A stretch of 64,000 nt of DNA. It comes from Asterias rubens (Eukaryota > Echinodermata > Asteroidea > Forcipulatida > Asteriidae). Location: positions 1,178,001 through 1,242,000 of the forward strand of contig NC_047066.1 of the NCBI RefSeq assembly GCF_902459465.1, read 5' to 3'. Both the position numbers and the translations under genes were made by a program. Positions 36,401 through 48,052 of the stretch are shown one piece after another. The notes beneath the pieces were generated by a model. That model was not told the origin of the DNA. It saw only the letters and a program-made list of their open reading frames with translations, and did not search any database. Numbering within the stretch: position 1 is the stretch's first letter; every line of letters starts with the position of its first letter.

Positions 36401-36987
36401 TCATCAGAGGAGCTAGAATTGAAGGTAACGCCTCCAAGTCCTCCGCCAAGAAAGAAAACTGTGTCTGCAGTTGGTCTGTGAAGAGGGTAGGTGAGAGTGG
36501 TCACCGGAACATTCGACGAGTTATACCCGTACACAGCCAGCAGAGCATTCTCGTTGCATACACCATCTATCTTGATACAAAGATCAAGAAACGTGTACTC
36601 AGTGTCATTTTGAAAGACGCTAATGTTCATGATCATATCGTGTAGATTTATCATTTCTTGAACTGCACTTTCGGTCAGGACGTTCCCGCCATTTTCCATC
36701 CGAATGATAGCGTTGCCATACCGTGTCACACTTCCAGCCAACGGGTCGTCCTTACCGTTCTGAGCGAATAGATTTTCCACCGTTGCCCGATCCGTTTTGG
36801 CCTGACCGTTCTCCGGAGTGTATAACGCCTCTACGTTCTGTTCCTCGGTCAAGAAAACGATACCAGCTCCAAGTGCTCCTGCTAAAAGCACGGGCAAAAT
36901 TAAGAAGGGAAACGGATGCCTGGCGATGAAGCCTCCATAATTGAAAAAACATAACCTTATAGCCTTTTCAATGCAATCGAACGCCAT
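33407..36987 (-). CDS. Patched-domain-containing protein (RND/sterol-sensing)
   Basis: Two exons on the minus strand: 36987-36000 and 35082-33407 (887 aa). The donor CTTG|GTAAGT and acceptor TTTGCAG|GTATT join in phase 1 to give ILGIGVDDMFIMVAAW, the hallmark of helix 4 in the Patched/RND superfamily. The start is the ATG at 36987 (MAFDCIEKAIRLCFF). The open frame extends upstream to 37020 without another ATG. Order: helix 1 (about 19-40), first extracellular loop, helices 2-6 forming the sterol-sensing-like domain, helix 7, second extracellular loop, helices 8-12 with IGFSVDFSAHISYAYV in helix 10, and a short cytoplasmic tail. The aspartates used for proton relay in RND transporters are kept in both helix 4 (VDD) and helix 10 (VDF). 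Closest by appearance to PTCHD3-type or nematode-like patched-related proteins rather than Hedgehog receptors. Substrate unknown; sterol or lipid transport is inference. Confidence 0.9.
35453..35842. mobile_element. Family-1 MITE inside the Patched-like gene intron
   Basis: Full copy, TTAAATGCAGTGGACACTATTGG to CCAATAGTGTCCACTGCCTTTAA, with TTAA borders and the CTCGAGTTTAGAACTTGAG hairpin centre. It makes up nearly half of the single intron (35999-35083). Confidence 0.85.
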
Positions 36988-39306
36988 GATGTTATTCAGC
37001 AAAGTTTGCACGCACAACAAAAGTTATCCAGTTTGTGTGGGGCCTTATTACACGCTCAATGAAGCTATTTACTTTATTGGGATGCTTCAGTTGGTGTGAG
37101 TAAAAAAATAAGCTATGCTGCTATTATGTTGTTTTAGGTTGGTTTCCGCTGCAATACCTAACATTATAAACATGACACAAAACAACACAATATTCCAGTT
37201 GTGACTGATTGTATGATCGTGTCAAAATGAACTGTCGCCTTCTACAGAGGCCGCTGGTGTCCAGAGTGCCTTGATCACACTCCACCGACTTCATAAACTT
37301 CTCTATGACTATTCAAAACTAGGTAGGACACGGGTCAGTAGGACAAAGGAATTCCTTGAAATTCTATAATTATTATTGATCGTATACGACCATGACGTCA
37401 ATCCAAATCCATCGAAAAAGCATTTTGTATGGACAAGGTCGCCACTCATCGTCATCGACCTTCAAATACCAACACTACCAAGGTCTTGTTGACGGCTACT
37501 GTGGTTTGGAAAAGTTCATGCAGTCTTTATAGAAGAACGAGGTTAAAAATTCACATCACTGAGAAATCAATTATTGCGAGACAATCACATAAAGCATACG
37601 TTGTTATCACTCACACTCTCACTCTATCCCGTAGCTAAATGCCGTACGGGGTACACCCCACCAGACTAACAGGGAGTCGAGCTCAATACACTTTTGTATA
37701 CAAACAGGCCATAAAATATCATACATTATTGACAGATTTTTGGCATATAAAAACGTAATAACAAGTTATGGTATTTTACCATAACATACCATAACTGGTA
37801 AAAAGTTTTTACATGCAAAATGATTGTCGTCTCACTGACGGACTGAGACAAAATTCATTACATTGTTTTACTAATTTCTCAAAAACTACAGCACCTCATC
37901 AAGTAACATTTTAAGGGAAGCTTCCTAACTGATACCATCAGTATCTTCAAATATGTAGATTGAAGTCATGGCCTAGTAAAATTCTACCTCATACATGTAA
38001 TACAAAGTTTGCAGCCCACAAGACTTATTTTAACTTGTTATTATCTTTTCATTCATAAATACCTCAGACAGCTCCGCTATTCTTATTGGTGGAGAGCGCG
38101 TCACGTGGGGAGTTTAAACGGTTGATAATGACCAGCTGGACTCTGTTTATAACCGGTTAGTCTTGGTGCAAAACGTTTCTTGTTACGGTCGATGCAGGCG
38201 CCACTATGCCCTATGCCTCTGCCTAGTGCCTCTATGCCCTGTAAGATCATGTCATATTATTGATTAACTTACAAACTGAGATGGTTGACATGGACCATCG
38301 AGTGAAAACCCACAAGAAACAGGTAAAACCACGGAGCCTTCCTCCATGATAAAACACCTATATCGTTTAGCATCAAATTCAACATGTTCTGCAAACTTTC
38401 AATTGAATGGAATACCTACAATGATTGGTTGTTTGTGGTTCCTACCAATTCAACTATGTTTGAATATTTAGTGTGACATCGTCAGAGTCTGTTTTTTGTT
38501 ATGGCTCAATCCATAGTTTTTGTCAGTGATTTAATCAACATTCCATTTTGTGATGTTAACGTTGGATGTATAGGGGCCTACCCCACTCTTCAAAAAGAGT
38601 AACATGGTACCTAGGGATTAGTCAATATAGCGGTTCCAGCATCACGGCTCTAGCGTTGTCCTCTCCGTTAATAATTAAACACTGTATTGTGTACAAAATC
38701 TGGTTATTGTGGAAAGTATAATGGCAGTTCAGCTGAATTACAAAGGCACATAAAGCTCATGTATGTTTTAAGTAGGGCACATAGATCATGCGAAGGTTAT
38801 TCCACAATAGGACGCCTAGCAAGTCAACATGAATTCACCGTGTTCACGTATCAGGCAACATCATGTCTTCTCATGCGTGAATACATCAACAACATCAAAC
38901 GTTGAAACATGACTTGCAAGCTACTCACATTCTTTACGGTGTAGCGGTTATCCTGCACCGAACAATACACCGCTCTTCTACATGATTTGTTACGTAGTGT
39001 AGCGAATCCTACGAAAAGGTTACATAAAAGGCATCCTCATTGGTAGTTTTATTACGTACCATATACATTGATAGGTTGTGATAACGGTACTGACTACACC
39101 AATTATGTCCGAACTTTGTCAGCAATTCAAAGCTTGAACCTCGGACCCATGAGTTGAATAACTTCGCATGAACGTTCCGAGCATCGAGTCCAATTTGGGC
39201 CAATAATTGGTATACAATATTCAGGCAGAAGATAGCGTCAAGTGGTGAAAGACTACGTTACAAAACACGTCGTTGTATTAAAACAAGTTGACAGTTTGGT
39301 GTCAGT
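36988..39306. other. Spacer between the Patched-like gene and gene D
   Basis: Should contain the promoters of two divergent genes, but no core motif stands out. Identifiable pieces are a small palindromic repeat at 37735-37810 (TTATGGTATTTTACCATAA), a fragment at 37845-37960 related to the hairpin at 53871-54171, and the repeat at 37960-38046 shared with 30570-30662. Confidence 0.4.
39010..39190. repeat. Gene D upstream block, duplicated at 43010
   Basis: The block AAGGTTACATAAAAGGC, GATAGGTTGTGATAAC, AATTCAAAGCTTGAACC and CGGACCCATG occurs here, ending about 120 bp upstream of the gene D start codon, and again at 43010-43170, about 400 bp downstream of the gene D stop, in the same order and orientation. 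The two copies are diverged by substitutions and small gaps. Confidence 0.7.
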
Positions 39307-42300
39307 ATGGAGAGGTGTGCGGAATGTTGCAGCCGACCAAAGCTGTCTGATCTAGGATTCCAGGTGGAAGATTCCAGTGTATTTTATCGTCCGCAGGTAG
39401 GTTATACCATCGATGACTGACGTACAAGGTAGAATTGTACCTCCTTAGTCAGATAGCTCCATGGTCAGATCATTGAGTGGAAGGGTCAACAGGGCGAAGA
39501 CACACTCAGACCCGGTCTAATATATTAGAGATCTTTTATTGATCACCATTCAAATTATTCCGTTAAGAATGAATAAAACAGTTTGAGTGGATCGAATATC
39601 ACTCTACAGCAACCCTCTTCATGTTGGCCATCGATTCACAATGAGGAACCAAAAGATTATTCGCTTGTGACACTTGTCGCCGCAAGGTTTTTGAAGATGG
39701 TGACACTAACACAAAATTCAACTGCTACTTAGGTATAGATATGACCAGACCTGGTGTATGATTCATTTTTGAAAGGGCAATGGCACAAACAAGGCATTTT
39801 CTCCTTGGTTAAGGGTACCCTATAGAATTACTATATTAACAGCAGCATTTTAAGGACACCAAGGTAATGGCCAGGGGCGGGGAGGATCGCATTTGTTGCC
39901 TTTGTGTGGTATACAGTGCCTATTTCCCTGAAAAGGTATCACTTTCACAAAAGTTTTACTATTGAACCGATCCGAATTAATAAGTAGAACAAGCTGCTAT
40001 ATTGGCAGTTACTCAGAATAATTGTTAGCATAAAACCTTACTTGAAACAATTAAGCAATGAAGAGCTGTTGACAGGTATAGCACATTGTGAGGAATGGCT
40101 CCCTTTGAACTAACGTAGTTTTCGAGAAAGAAGTAATTTTCCACTGAAATATTTGAATTTGATTGCGAGACCTCAGAATTAGATTTTGAGGTCCCGAAAT
40201 CAAGCATCTGAAAGCACACAACTTCGTGTGACAATGTTTTTTTTCTTCCATTATTATCTGGCAATTTCAAAGACCAATTGAGTTCAAATTTTCACAGGTT
40301 TGTTATTTTGTGCATGTGTTGAGATACACCAAGTGAGAAGACAGAGCTTCTTAGGCTTATTATTTATTTCTCATTGCTTTGTACATGTATTGTTAATATT
40401 TAAATGCTTGTTATTTTGTTGTAAAGCGTTGTTGTACTTTTTTTGTGTAAGAACGCTATATAAATGCTTAGATTATTATTGTAACTGCAACAAAACATTC
40501 GCAAAATCTGATTATTTTGAAAGTAGACGATAGCAAACGTTATACGATTGCTAGTTCGCATGAAGACATGTTTAGCAGTTTCATTTTGTGTTTTATCAAT
40601 GCATTTTAAAAGAGCATTGCTCAAAATGAGGCCTAGAAGACAACGACACTCAAAGGGATGTATCAAGGAAAATTAAATTACGGGAGAGAAGATGTATGTG
40701 CATTTCTCTTGAACTGGAAAGATTGTGAGATGGTGAAAATAAGATACAGGGAGTTCCAAAGTGAAGCATTGTGAAGAAAAAATGGCAGAATAGTAGGCAC
40801 CTGGCCATTGGAACAGAAACGGTGAAGGGATGCGACCATAACGCACTGTACAAAACCTTCCCGGTTGAACTTGACCCGGATCAGGCTCCCGTTAGGCCTG
40901 AACCACTTCTGAGTCAGTGTGACCCGAAAGCTGTGTGACCCGAAAGCTGTGTCAAAATTACATTGTATAATGGTCAAAGTGACCCAGAATCCCATTTGAA
41001 AATCCAATTGTTAATCCCTTCCGGGTCAGCTTGACCCAGGAATTGGTCAGGTCCACTGATGGGATCCGGAGTCCGGGGTTACCTCTGACCCAAATAAAGG
41101 TGCACACACAAGGGATACATTTACGTGAAAATGTTATGTATTACAGGCCTTAGACTAGATAGAGAATGGACAAAACATCGAACAGAGAGAGGTTCTAGTG
41201 ATTCATGATGCCAGGTCTGGTCACCGAATACTAATTAATATAGCTCACCAGTGGACTGTGAAGATCAATGTTTTACGAAGTGCTATTTTTTTACACTGTA
41301 TTATTTTGTTTATCCATTTCCACAGTGGAGTAAGATCCCTTGGTTTGTATTTGTCATCTACCGTGTGGTCTTAGCGCTCTACTTTCTTGGCTACTACCTT
41401 GGCGACTCGATTCAGCAAGGAGAAACATTCAGTTGGAGATCGTTCCTCTATCTAACAACCCTGGCATTCATTGTCTTCATCATCTACCTCGTCATGGCTG
41501 CTGTGGTGGCGTTCCTTGATGGGTTTATTTCACGGAAAAGAAGTATTCCAGGTAGGCAAATTTAAGTCCGGAAATTAAAGTTGTATTAGCATTGTTTGAT
41601 GTATGGTGGCCTCTGTTTGGGTTGGGTGTAAACAGATAAATTACCCAAACCAAAATAATGTTGTAGTAAACACATGCAGTTGCTTGGAGTCGATGCAAAT
41701 AGGGACGCGACGGACAGGGCCAAGTGGAACCGAAGGGAGAAAGCAGGTCAACCCAGAACAGACTGCATGAACAACGGCCTTAAAACTGACATGCTGATAT
41801 CCACCTTAACTCAAAATGGCTGCTACGTTCGGTGGGCACTCTACAAATTAATGGCATCACAACCACCTGTTTATGTCTGAAGACTTGAGGACAAGTCTTT
41901 GAATGCTTTTCGCGATGATTGCGTATAGCTGAGCTCTCACGCGAGACTTGCTGTTCTTACTGCTGCCCCTTTACGCGACTTTAGCTCCTGTGACTATACG
42001 GTACCAGAGTCGGGAGCGGAGCTGGAAGTCGGAAGTCTCGCGAGAGCAGAGTGATCGCGTGAAAGCTGTGACTGCCACAAGTGTGCTAACGGCTTGACCT
42101 CAAGTTTATTTTGTTTTCCTCTAAACACATGCAGGTATGAGAATACGACACAAGCTCCAATGGTTTCTTTTCAACACAACGTTCAGCGTGAATGTTATAG
42201 TCGTTGTAACCTACTGGGCAGTTTTGTATTCTCCATCTGAAAACTTCCCCGTCTTTAACAACATCAACGTGCACCTGTTAACCGCCGTAATATCACTACT

Positions 42301-42604
42301 CGACTTGCTACTCACAGCCACTCCGGTACGGTACCTGCACGTCATCTACCCGATTCTCTTTGGATTATCCTATCTGGCTATCACCTTGATAAACTGGGCT
42401 GCAGGTGGTGACGTCATCTATTTTATTCTGGATTACAGCAATTACCCTGGACTGGCTGCGGGTACAATTATCGGTGTGATTACAGGTGTTTTTATAATCC
42501 ACGGTGTAGTGTGGGGCCTCTATAAACTCAGAATGTGGATTTGGGGAAGATTTGGGAACATTGAAATTGTGGACGACGAGATTAAGATTGAGGAAGCCCT
42601 TTAA
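39307..42604 (+). CDS. Rolling-stone-like membrane protein, gene D
   Basis: Exons 39307-39396, 41326-41551 and 42135-42604 (261 aa). Junctions CAG|GTAGGT, CCACAG|TGG, CCAG|GTAGGC and TGCAG|GTATG. Exon 1 encodes MERCAECCSRPKLSDLGF and ends VFYRPQ. Exon 2 has VIYRVVLALYFLG and LYLTTLAFIVFIIYLVMAA (helices 1-2). Exon 3 has helices 3-6, with INVH, TPVRYLHVIYP, YPGLAAG and the conserved YKLRMWIW before an acidic tail ending EEAL. Exon 2 has exactly the length and phases of B and C. Of the four this is the best match to the Rost family consensus. The protein is predicted to span the membrane six times with both ends on the same, probably cytoplasmic, side. Confidence 0.88.
39996..40345. repeat. Family-1 element, truncated at both ends, in gene D intron 1
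   Basis: Contains TATTGGCAGTTACTCAGAATAATTGTTAGCATAAAACC, the GAGGTCCCGAAATCAAGC half of the hairpin centre and ATACACCAAGTGAGAAGACA, but lacks the terminal TTAAAGGCAG / CTGCCTTTAA. Confidence 0.65.
40360..40490 (+). repeat. LINE/SINE 3'-tail-like fragment
   Basis: GTAAAGCGTTGTTGTACTTTTTTTGTG followed by GAACGCTATATAAATGCTTA and ATTATTATTG resembles the 3' tail shared by L2-type LINEs and their SINEs in animals. Assigned from the motif alone. Confidence 0.4.
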
Positions 42605-43297
42605 CGAAAATGGATAATGTCAATGAACCGGATAAAAGAATGTCAAACGATCCTCTTTTTAAACGTACTCGCCTTTTATGTTTCTGTAATTTAATGGTAG
42701 GCCTTGCTTTTGCAATCACCATGCATATACATGTGTAAGATCACTAACACGCTAACTACAGCTTAATAAGCCGCTAGCCCCCCCCCCCCCCCACACACAC
42801 ACACTGAATTACGCTCCTAACCTCATTATTCTGTTTACGGAATGCAAACAAAATTAATGAACGGGCGATTGCGAACATGGCCGTAGTCATTTGATGCATG
42901 ACTCTCTGCCCACAAAAGCACAAAACCTATATTATTAATTTTTGTGCGGAGGTTCTTTCACACATCACACAGGGTATAACTCGAACTAAACAATAAATTA
43001 TGATCGGTACAAAAAGGTTACACAAAAGGCGCCCAGGGATAGTTTTATGACGAACCATAATATTTATAGGTTGTGATAACAGTTTTAGTGGTACTGATAG
43101 CAACAATTTTCGGCAATTCGAAGCTTGAACCCCGGACCCATGTTGAATAAGTTCGTATAAATGTTAGCAGGGTATAATCTACTCATGACATTCTGATGTG
43201 CATTTATTTTAGATTGATTTTAGCATCAGTGGCACGTGGAAGACTTGTGTACTTCCCTGGATAACTCTACGTCAATATGTTTTTAGCGTTTGAAGAT

Positions 43298-43638
43298 TTA
43301 AAGGCACTGGACACCTTTGGTAATAACTCAAAAGAAAATTAATCGTTAGCATAAATCATTGTGAGAAACGGCTCCCTCTCAAGTACCGTAATTTTTTAGA
43401 AAGAGGTATTTTGTCTCTAACTGAAGACTTCAGCTGAAGCATTTTATTATGCAACTGAAAGCACACAAAACATATGCAACAAGAGTGTTTTTCATTTCAT
43501 TCTCTTGCAAATTCGATGACCAATTGAGCAATTTTTTTTAAATGTTTGTTATTTTATGCATAAAGTTATGTTGGAATACCCCACCAAGTGAGAATACTGG
43601 TCTTTGACATTTTTACCGAACGTGTCCAGTGCCTTCAA
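43298..43638. mobile_element. TTAA-type palindromic MITE, family 1 variant
   Basis: Left end TTAAAGGCACTGGACACCTTTGG, right end CCGAACGTGTCCAGTGCCTTC. The centre carries CTTCAGCTGAAG in place of the GAGGTC hairpin. A third terminal subtype (CACTGGACACCTTTGG). Confidence 0.7.
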
Positions 43639-44284
43639 AATAAAAAAATAACAATAAAACTAAACTTTCAAAAAAGTAAGTCACAACTAGATTTATTTAT
43701 TTGGGGTTGTTCGAACTTTGGTCAAAGCGGAACAAGAATGCACCGAGTCAATCTGACTGCAAGAAACTAAAACACAAACAAATCAACTAACGTTTGATCG
43801 CGGGTATTTCACCCCATAGCATGGTCTAAGTGAACCTTTTTAGTCCTAAAATGAAAACAGAATGTGAGGTGTAAACTCAACTGATGAACGATTTGTTTTC
43901 CTTTTTTCTTAGCTCTGTATAGGCCTATTTATTGGTTTATTGTGGTTAGGAAGATGTGGATTTTTAACATGATAGGAAGGATTCTCAAAGCTTATTTTAG
44001 TAGACAAGTAATGCATATACTGTATGTAACTTGTAAACTTTAATGTTGTGTATTATTTTATTGACATTTTAAAGTAAATTACATAATAATTAAATCAATA
44101 AATTATTATCATGAAAAAATAAATCTCGGAGTTATTTTTATCTGCTATTTGTAAACTTATTGTAATCACTACCTTGTTTCAGATAATAAGCGGTTTTTGT
44201 GTGCTGGCTAATGAGCAGTAACAAACACACAACAGCAAACCCTATAATAATAAATGACGAGTGCGGCAAAATAAGTTAACAAAC

Positions 44285-44455
44285 TAGGCCTTTTCCGAAA
44301 CCAAGGCTTCGGCTTCAGGCTCCGTCCTCTCGTCTGACACCCTGAACGTGTATACGCAAAGAACGCCCAATTTTGTCAAAACAACCGCGGGACCAAGCTA
44401 GCCTGACCCGAATCCAAAGCCGAAGCCTTTATGGTTTCGAAAAGGGCAAAAAACA
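44285..44455. repeat. GC-rich repeat shared with 7250-7745
   Basis: Contains CTTCGGCTTCAGGCTCCGTCC, AAAACAACCGCGGGACCAAGCTAGCC and GGTTTCGAAAAGG. These match the 7250-7377 block on the opposite strand. Ends TTTTCCGAAACC and GGTTTCGAAAAGG are inverted, so this is a compact hairpin-type element. Confidence 0.6.
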
Positions 44456-44954
44456 AATAATTTTTTGGAGGGTGAATATAAAACTCGCGACTCGACGGGC
44501 ACTGCGGTGTGGGCATTGGACTCGACCTCATTGCGCAGTAGAGGATTCATTATTCCTAAAAGTTCAAGAATCAATGATTAATTTTCCATTTACTGTAAAA
44601 AGATGTCGGACTTTTGTATTTATTGAGTATTTTTTAAAAATTTAGCATTTTTTGACTGTATGCCATGTATGCCCATTGATCTCCATTACATAATCGAGAT
44701 GCATTTAAAAAAAACCTTGTGGTTGTGCATTCAGAAACTCTTGAGGGCGCACTTCACTTCGCTTCCTGCCATTTTGAAAGTCGATATGGAAACTGTAAAC
44801 AACCTTTGGCAGTTCCTGGTTTTATCAACAAAACGAGTATTTAAAGACTATGCACCTTTTTAGATTATTTGAGGAAAAGAGATACAAACAAAAATTCACA
44901 ACAAATTGAAAGGAAAGCTGAGCTGTCACGCAACGTAAACACTTACATCGTAAA

Positions 44955-46075
44955 ATGGGTTCAGAATCGGAGAATAACCGGTCTTCTTCAGTTTGTTTCG
45001 AAGTGAATTTGTTGAGTAGTACGGATGAAGGGTCGCCAGTGGCCATTATGACGGCAAGTAAACCTCGGGCCAAGTGCCCTGCAAGGCTCCTTCAGCGAGA
45101 AACTTCTCGTAATAAGAAGAATAATGAGGACAAAGCTCTTAAATGGAAACAACGAATGGATAAAGCTGAGCAGAACAAGAAGGTTAATATATTTTTGTAC
45201 AAATTAATTAAATTAAAGTAGTTTGTTATGGTAAGCTAAGAGTTAGCATGACAATCCTGACAATGACATGGGCATCAGCAAACAAAATGTATTACGCAAA
45301 ATGTATAACGTTTGGAATTTGTTGAGTGTACAACTGATTTACTCAGTCAGTCATACATGTACATTAAGTCTCGTTCCTGCTAGTGCTAATAAATAATATA
45401 AATAACACAACCTCAGTTGAGTTGTCTGTTGAAAGGTAGTCACGGCTGTAAATAAAAATCTAAAGTAGTACAGCACCCCATGGTCTACAGAACTCCCAAG
45501 TCCTAGCCCTATTCTTGTTTTTCAGAAAAGGACTGGGCAACTAACAAAAACTGTTAAGACTACTTTTGGCTTAACCAGATGGGTAGATGATAGATAATGG
45601 GGAACGGTTTATGGGGACAAACAAATTGTAAATTTCCCCACTTGCCCCAGCCCCTGAAAAATTAAATTTTGACTATTAAGTAAAACTTTTCAGCTACACA
45701 CAGTCTTCATATTATTATAATGAACACAATAAATGAAGTGAATTAGATTTATTGCAATGAAATTTGCATGGCTCTCACACTATAAAGAAATGCTTAAAAA
45801 CCTGATAAACAAGAGCTAAAATCTGTCTTTAATTGAATCCACAGGATCTTGAGGCAGCTCGTCTCCATAGGATTCATGAGAGACAAGAATCCTGTCGCAT
45901 CATGGCATCTAAGATGGAGAAGTTATTAGAGCAAGATGCTAAGAGGCAAGGAAAAGAGGGTACCCAGAACATCAAAGTAATGTCAAGGCGTGAGGCTGGA
46001 GCAATGGTACGGAGTGTACACAAAGACTTCAAACAATTAGGATCAGAGCTGAAAGAAAATCTTGGAGCAGATTGA
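44955..46075 (+). CDS. Small basic helical protein of unknown function
   Basis: Two exons, 44955-45182 and 45845-46075 (152 aa), joined in phase 0 across AAG|GTTAAT and CCACAG|GAT. The family is not recognised. Residues 1-50 look disordered and Ser-rich. Residues about 55-110 are strongly helical and charged (EDKALKWKQRMDKAEQNKK, then ARLHRIHERQESCRIMASKMEKLL), a likely coiled coil running across the intron. The C-terminus (RREAGAMVRSVHKDFKQLGSELKENLG) is a second amphipathic helix. No signal peptide or membrane segment. AATAAA at 46130 lies 55 nt past the stop. The splice sites, the polyadenylation signal and the even helical character across the junction support a real gene. Confidence 0.6.
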
Positions 46076-46379
46076 ATTGGCCTTGCTCTTCTCTTATTCA
46101 AAAATGAAGGGTGGAACCGAATTATAATTAATAAAATAGGAGTGTGCATTTAGAATGCACAGTTTCTGTCATCCCTCTTGGCGCCCAATTAAGATGGAGA
46201 GTGTTTGAAACAACTTCAAGGTGGTGGTGCATATTGCTGCCAGACTGTGGCAGAAACACTTTGACAAATCTCCTCTAGCCTCTTTTATAAATCCAATGGA
46301 TTATTTTACCTGTATTACATAACACACTGGACCTACTGCTTTTCACTATCCGAAGGACGAAGCAATAATGGTTAAGTGA

Positions 46380-46830
46380 CTTGCTTTTAAGGATTAAAGC
46401 GTCAGGAACAGGACTGGAACCTACTTACTGAACAGAAACACCAGAGCTTGAGTCCTGCTCAACTGCTCGGCCATAAGATTGCCACAGGCAACCAATATCA
46501 TTGGCAATGAGATTGACAGTACACCCCTACTGCCTTAAGAAGTGTTCGAGTATATTTGGGGGTGAGCAAACCAAAGACAAATCTACTAGATCAGGATTTG
46601 AACCTACACTTACTGAACAGAAACACCAGAGCTCGAGTCTGGTGGGCTTGACTGTCAGACCATTAGATTCCACTTATAACAACAGACTCGAATATCATCC
46701 GCAATGAGATGGACAGTACACCCCTACTGCCCTAAGAAGAATTTTAAAAACAAAAGACAAATTAACTACAACAGGATTTGAACCTGCAACCTCCAGGTAA
46801 AACATGCTGGCGCTATTCCAACAGCTATTT
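46380..46830 (-). repeat. tRNA-like SINE fragments, three partial copies
   Basis: GATTTGAACCTACACTTACTGAACAG and GGAACCTACTTACTGAACAG (about 46410-46440 and 46595-46620) are two copies of one block with their flanks (CTACTGCC-TTAAGAAG, ACACCAGAGCTYGAGTC). GGATTTGAACCTGCAACCTCC at about 46772 is a third. Read on the minus strand they present GGTTCAAATCC-type pol III B boxes. No complete tRNA is present. Confidence 0.5.
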
Positions 46831-46960
46831 CACCTGAATGTTTGCAGTCTTCCTTTTTTTTTCTTCAATATCTTTGTCAAGTCAGAAGCCAAGCTGACAC
46901 TGCCATATAGCCAGGACTCGCACCAAAGTTAAGGATACAACCTGGTAGGTTGTAGTCTTT

Positions 46961-47250
46961 GTTGAAGACCTTCTTGTGTTGTTTTGTCACAATATTCTTC
47001 AAGATGGCGCTATAATCCTTGACCGTGTTGGAGAGCGGTTCACAATTTTTGTTTTGGTACCACATGCTGGCTACGCGTTCCACAGTTAAGGGATCCAGGA
47101 AAGTGCCATACCTTATGCGTATACATTGTACATGTACATGTATGCGATGGCCAGCATGTGGTAAAAAAAAAAAATTGCGAGCGGGTCACGGATGATAGCG
47201 CCCTCGGGTGGGTAAAAAATGTGACAAATCAACACAAGAAGGTCTTCAAC
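46961..47250. repeat. Hairpin element with GTTGAAGACCTTCTTGTGTT ends
   Basis: Left arm GTTGAAGACCTTCTTGTGTTG pairs with right arm CAACACAAGAAGGTCTTCAAC; inner segments (GGTACCACATGCTGG against CCAGCATGTGGT) also pair. The minus-strand frame at 46877-47083 lies in the left arm and is probably not a gene. The next 47251-48050 shows only short frames with no domain. Confidence 0.7.
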
Positions 47251-48052
47251 CAATCATAGGGGAACATCTTAGGGGAACATTTTATGGGAATAGAGCTCTT
47301 TATTTAAAAAATCAAGCAACAGACCACATTATTATATTTAACTGACTGTAATGTTTTATTAACTTTTGGGGTAAACAAAAACAACAGATTTCAAATGTGA
47401 AAAGAATAACAAATGACCGAAAATGGTCCAACAATTTACGATGGAAGCAGAATGGTTATTGAAGCTTTTTCCAATCAGCTTTTGAAAAACAGTTCCAGGG
47501 GAACCCCATTATTTATCTCTGTCCAACCATGGTCCAAGTGTTATAGAAAAGCTGATACAGCGAAAAGGGGACCAGACTTTGATTACTTGCTGCAGGTTTG
47601 GGCCAGGAACATCAATTTTTAAAAAGTTGATATCTATGACTTCTTAATTTTACAAAAAATAAATAAATTCTTATGGTACACTTTGTGTATTTAATACAGG
47701 TATAAACGATTAACTTTCTCCCTGCAACAAAACAAGTAATTGACCTCTATAATTTTTTTAACATCTTATTTTGTAACAGCTATTTTAGTAAATGGTAAAG
47801 TATTTGCGGATGTTGAATCCAAGATACAAATTTTAACTAACACGCAAGTCAACAATGACTTTGAAGCAATTGCATACATTTGTAGATCTTGTAATGGCTG
47901 TTTCATCAGTTTGGGTACAACTTCTGTTGTTGGATGTTTTTCTGGAAAGAAAATTGTTTGAGTGTCTCTTGTTCTCCTTTCTTTGTTTTAAATGGCAATA
48001 TCAGATGTGTTTTAAAAATAAATTGTGAACATGTAGAGATTTGAAGGCGAAG

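Larger units (their letters stand above)
42605..44954. other. Spacer downstream of gene D, repeats only
   Basis: Holds a poly-C run followed by an ACACAC run (42778-42804), the duplicate of the gene D upstream block (43010-43170), a family-1 variant element (43298-43638) and the GC-rich repeat at 44285-44455. No gene seen. Confidence 0.5.

Noticed and set aside
36988-37020. Start of the Patched-like protein at 37020
   Set aside because: The open frame reaches this point but begins with TTG, not ATG. The first ATG is at 36987 and fits the usual MxFDC-type N-terminus of the family.
46877-47083. Minus-strand 68-codon frame
   Set aside because: It lies in the left arm of a hairpin element and has no homologue that I recognise.
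47413-47961. Two nearby frames (47413-47622 and 47740-47961) as exons of a gene
   Set aside because: No recognised family, no consistent splice phases between them and no polyadenylation context that would distinguish them from random AT-rich sequence.
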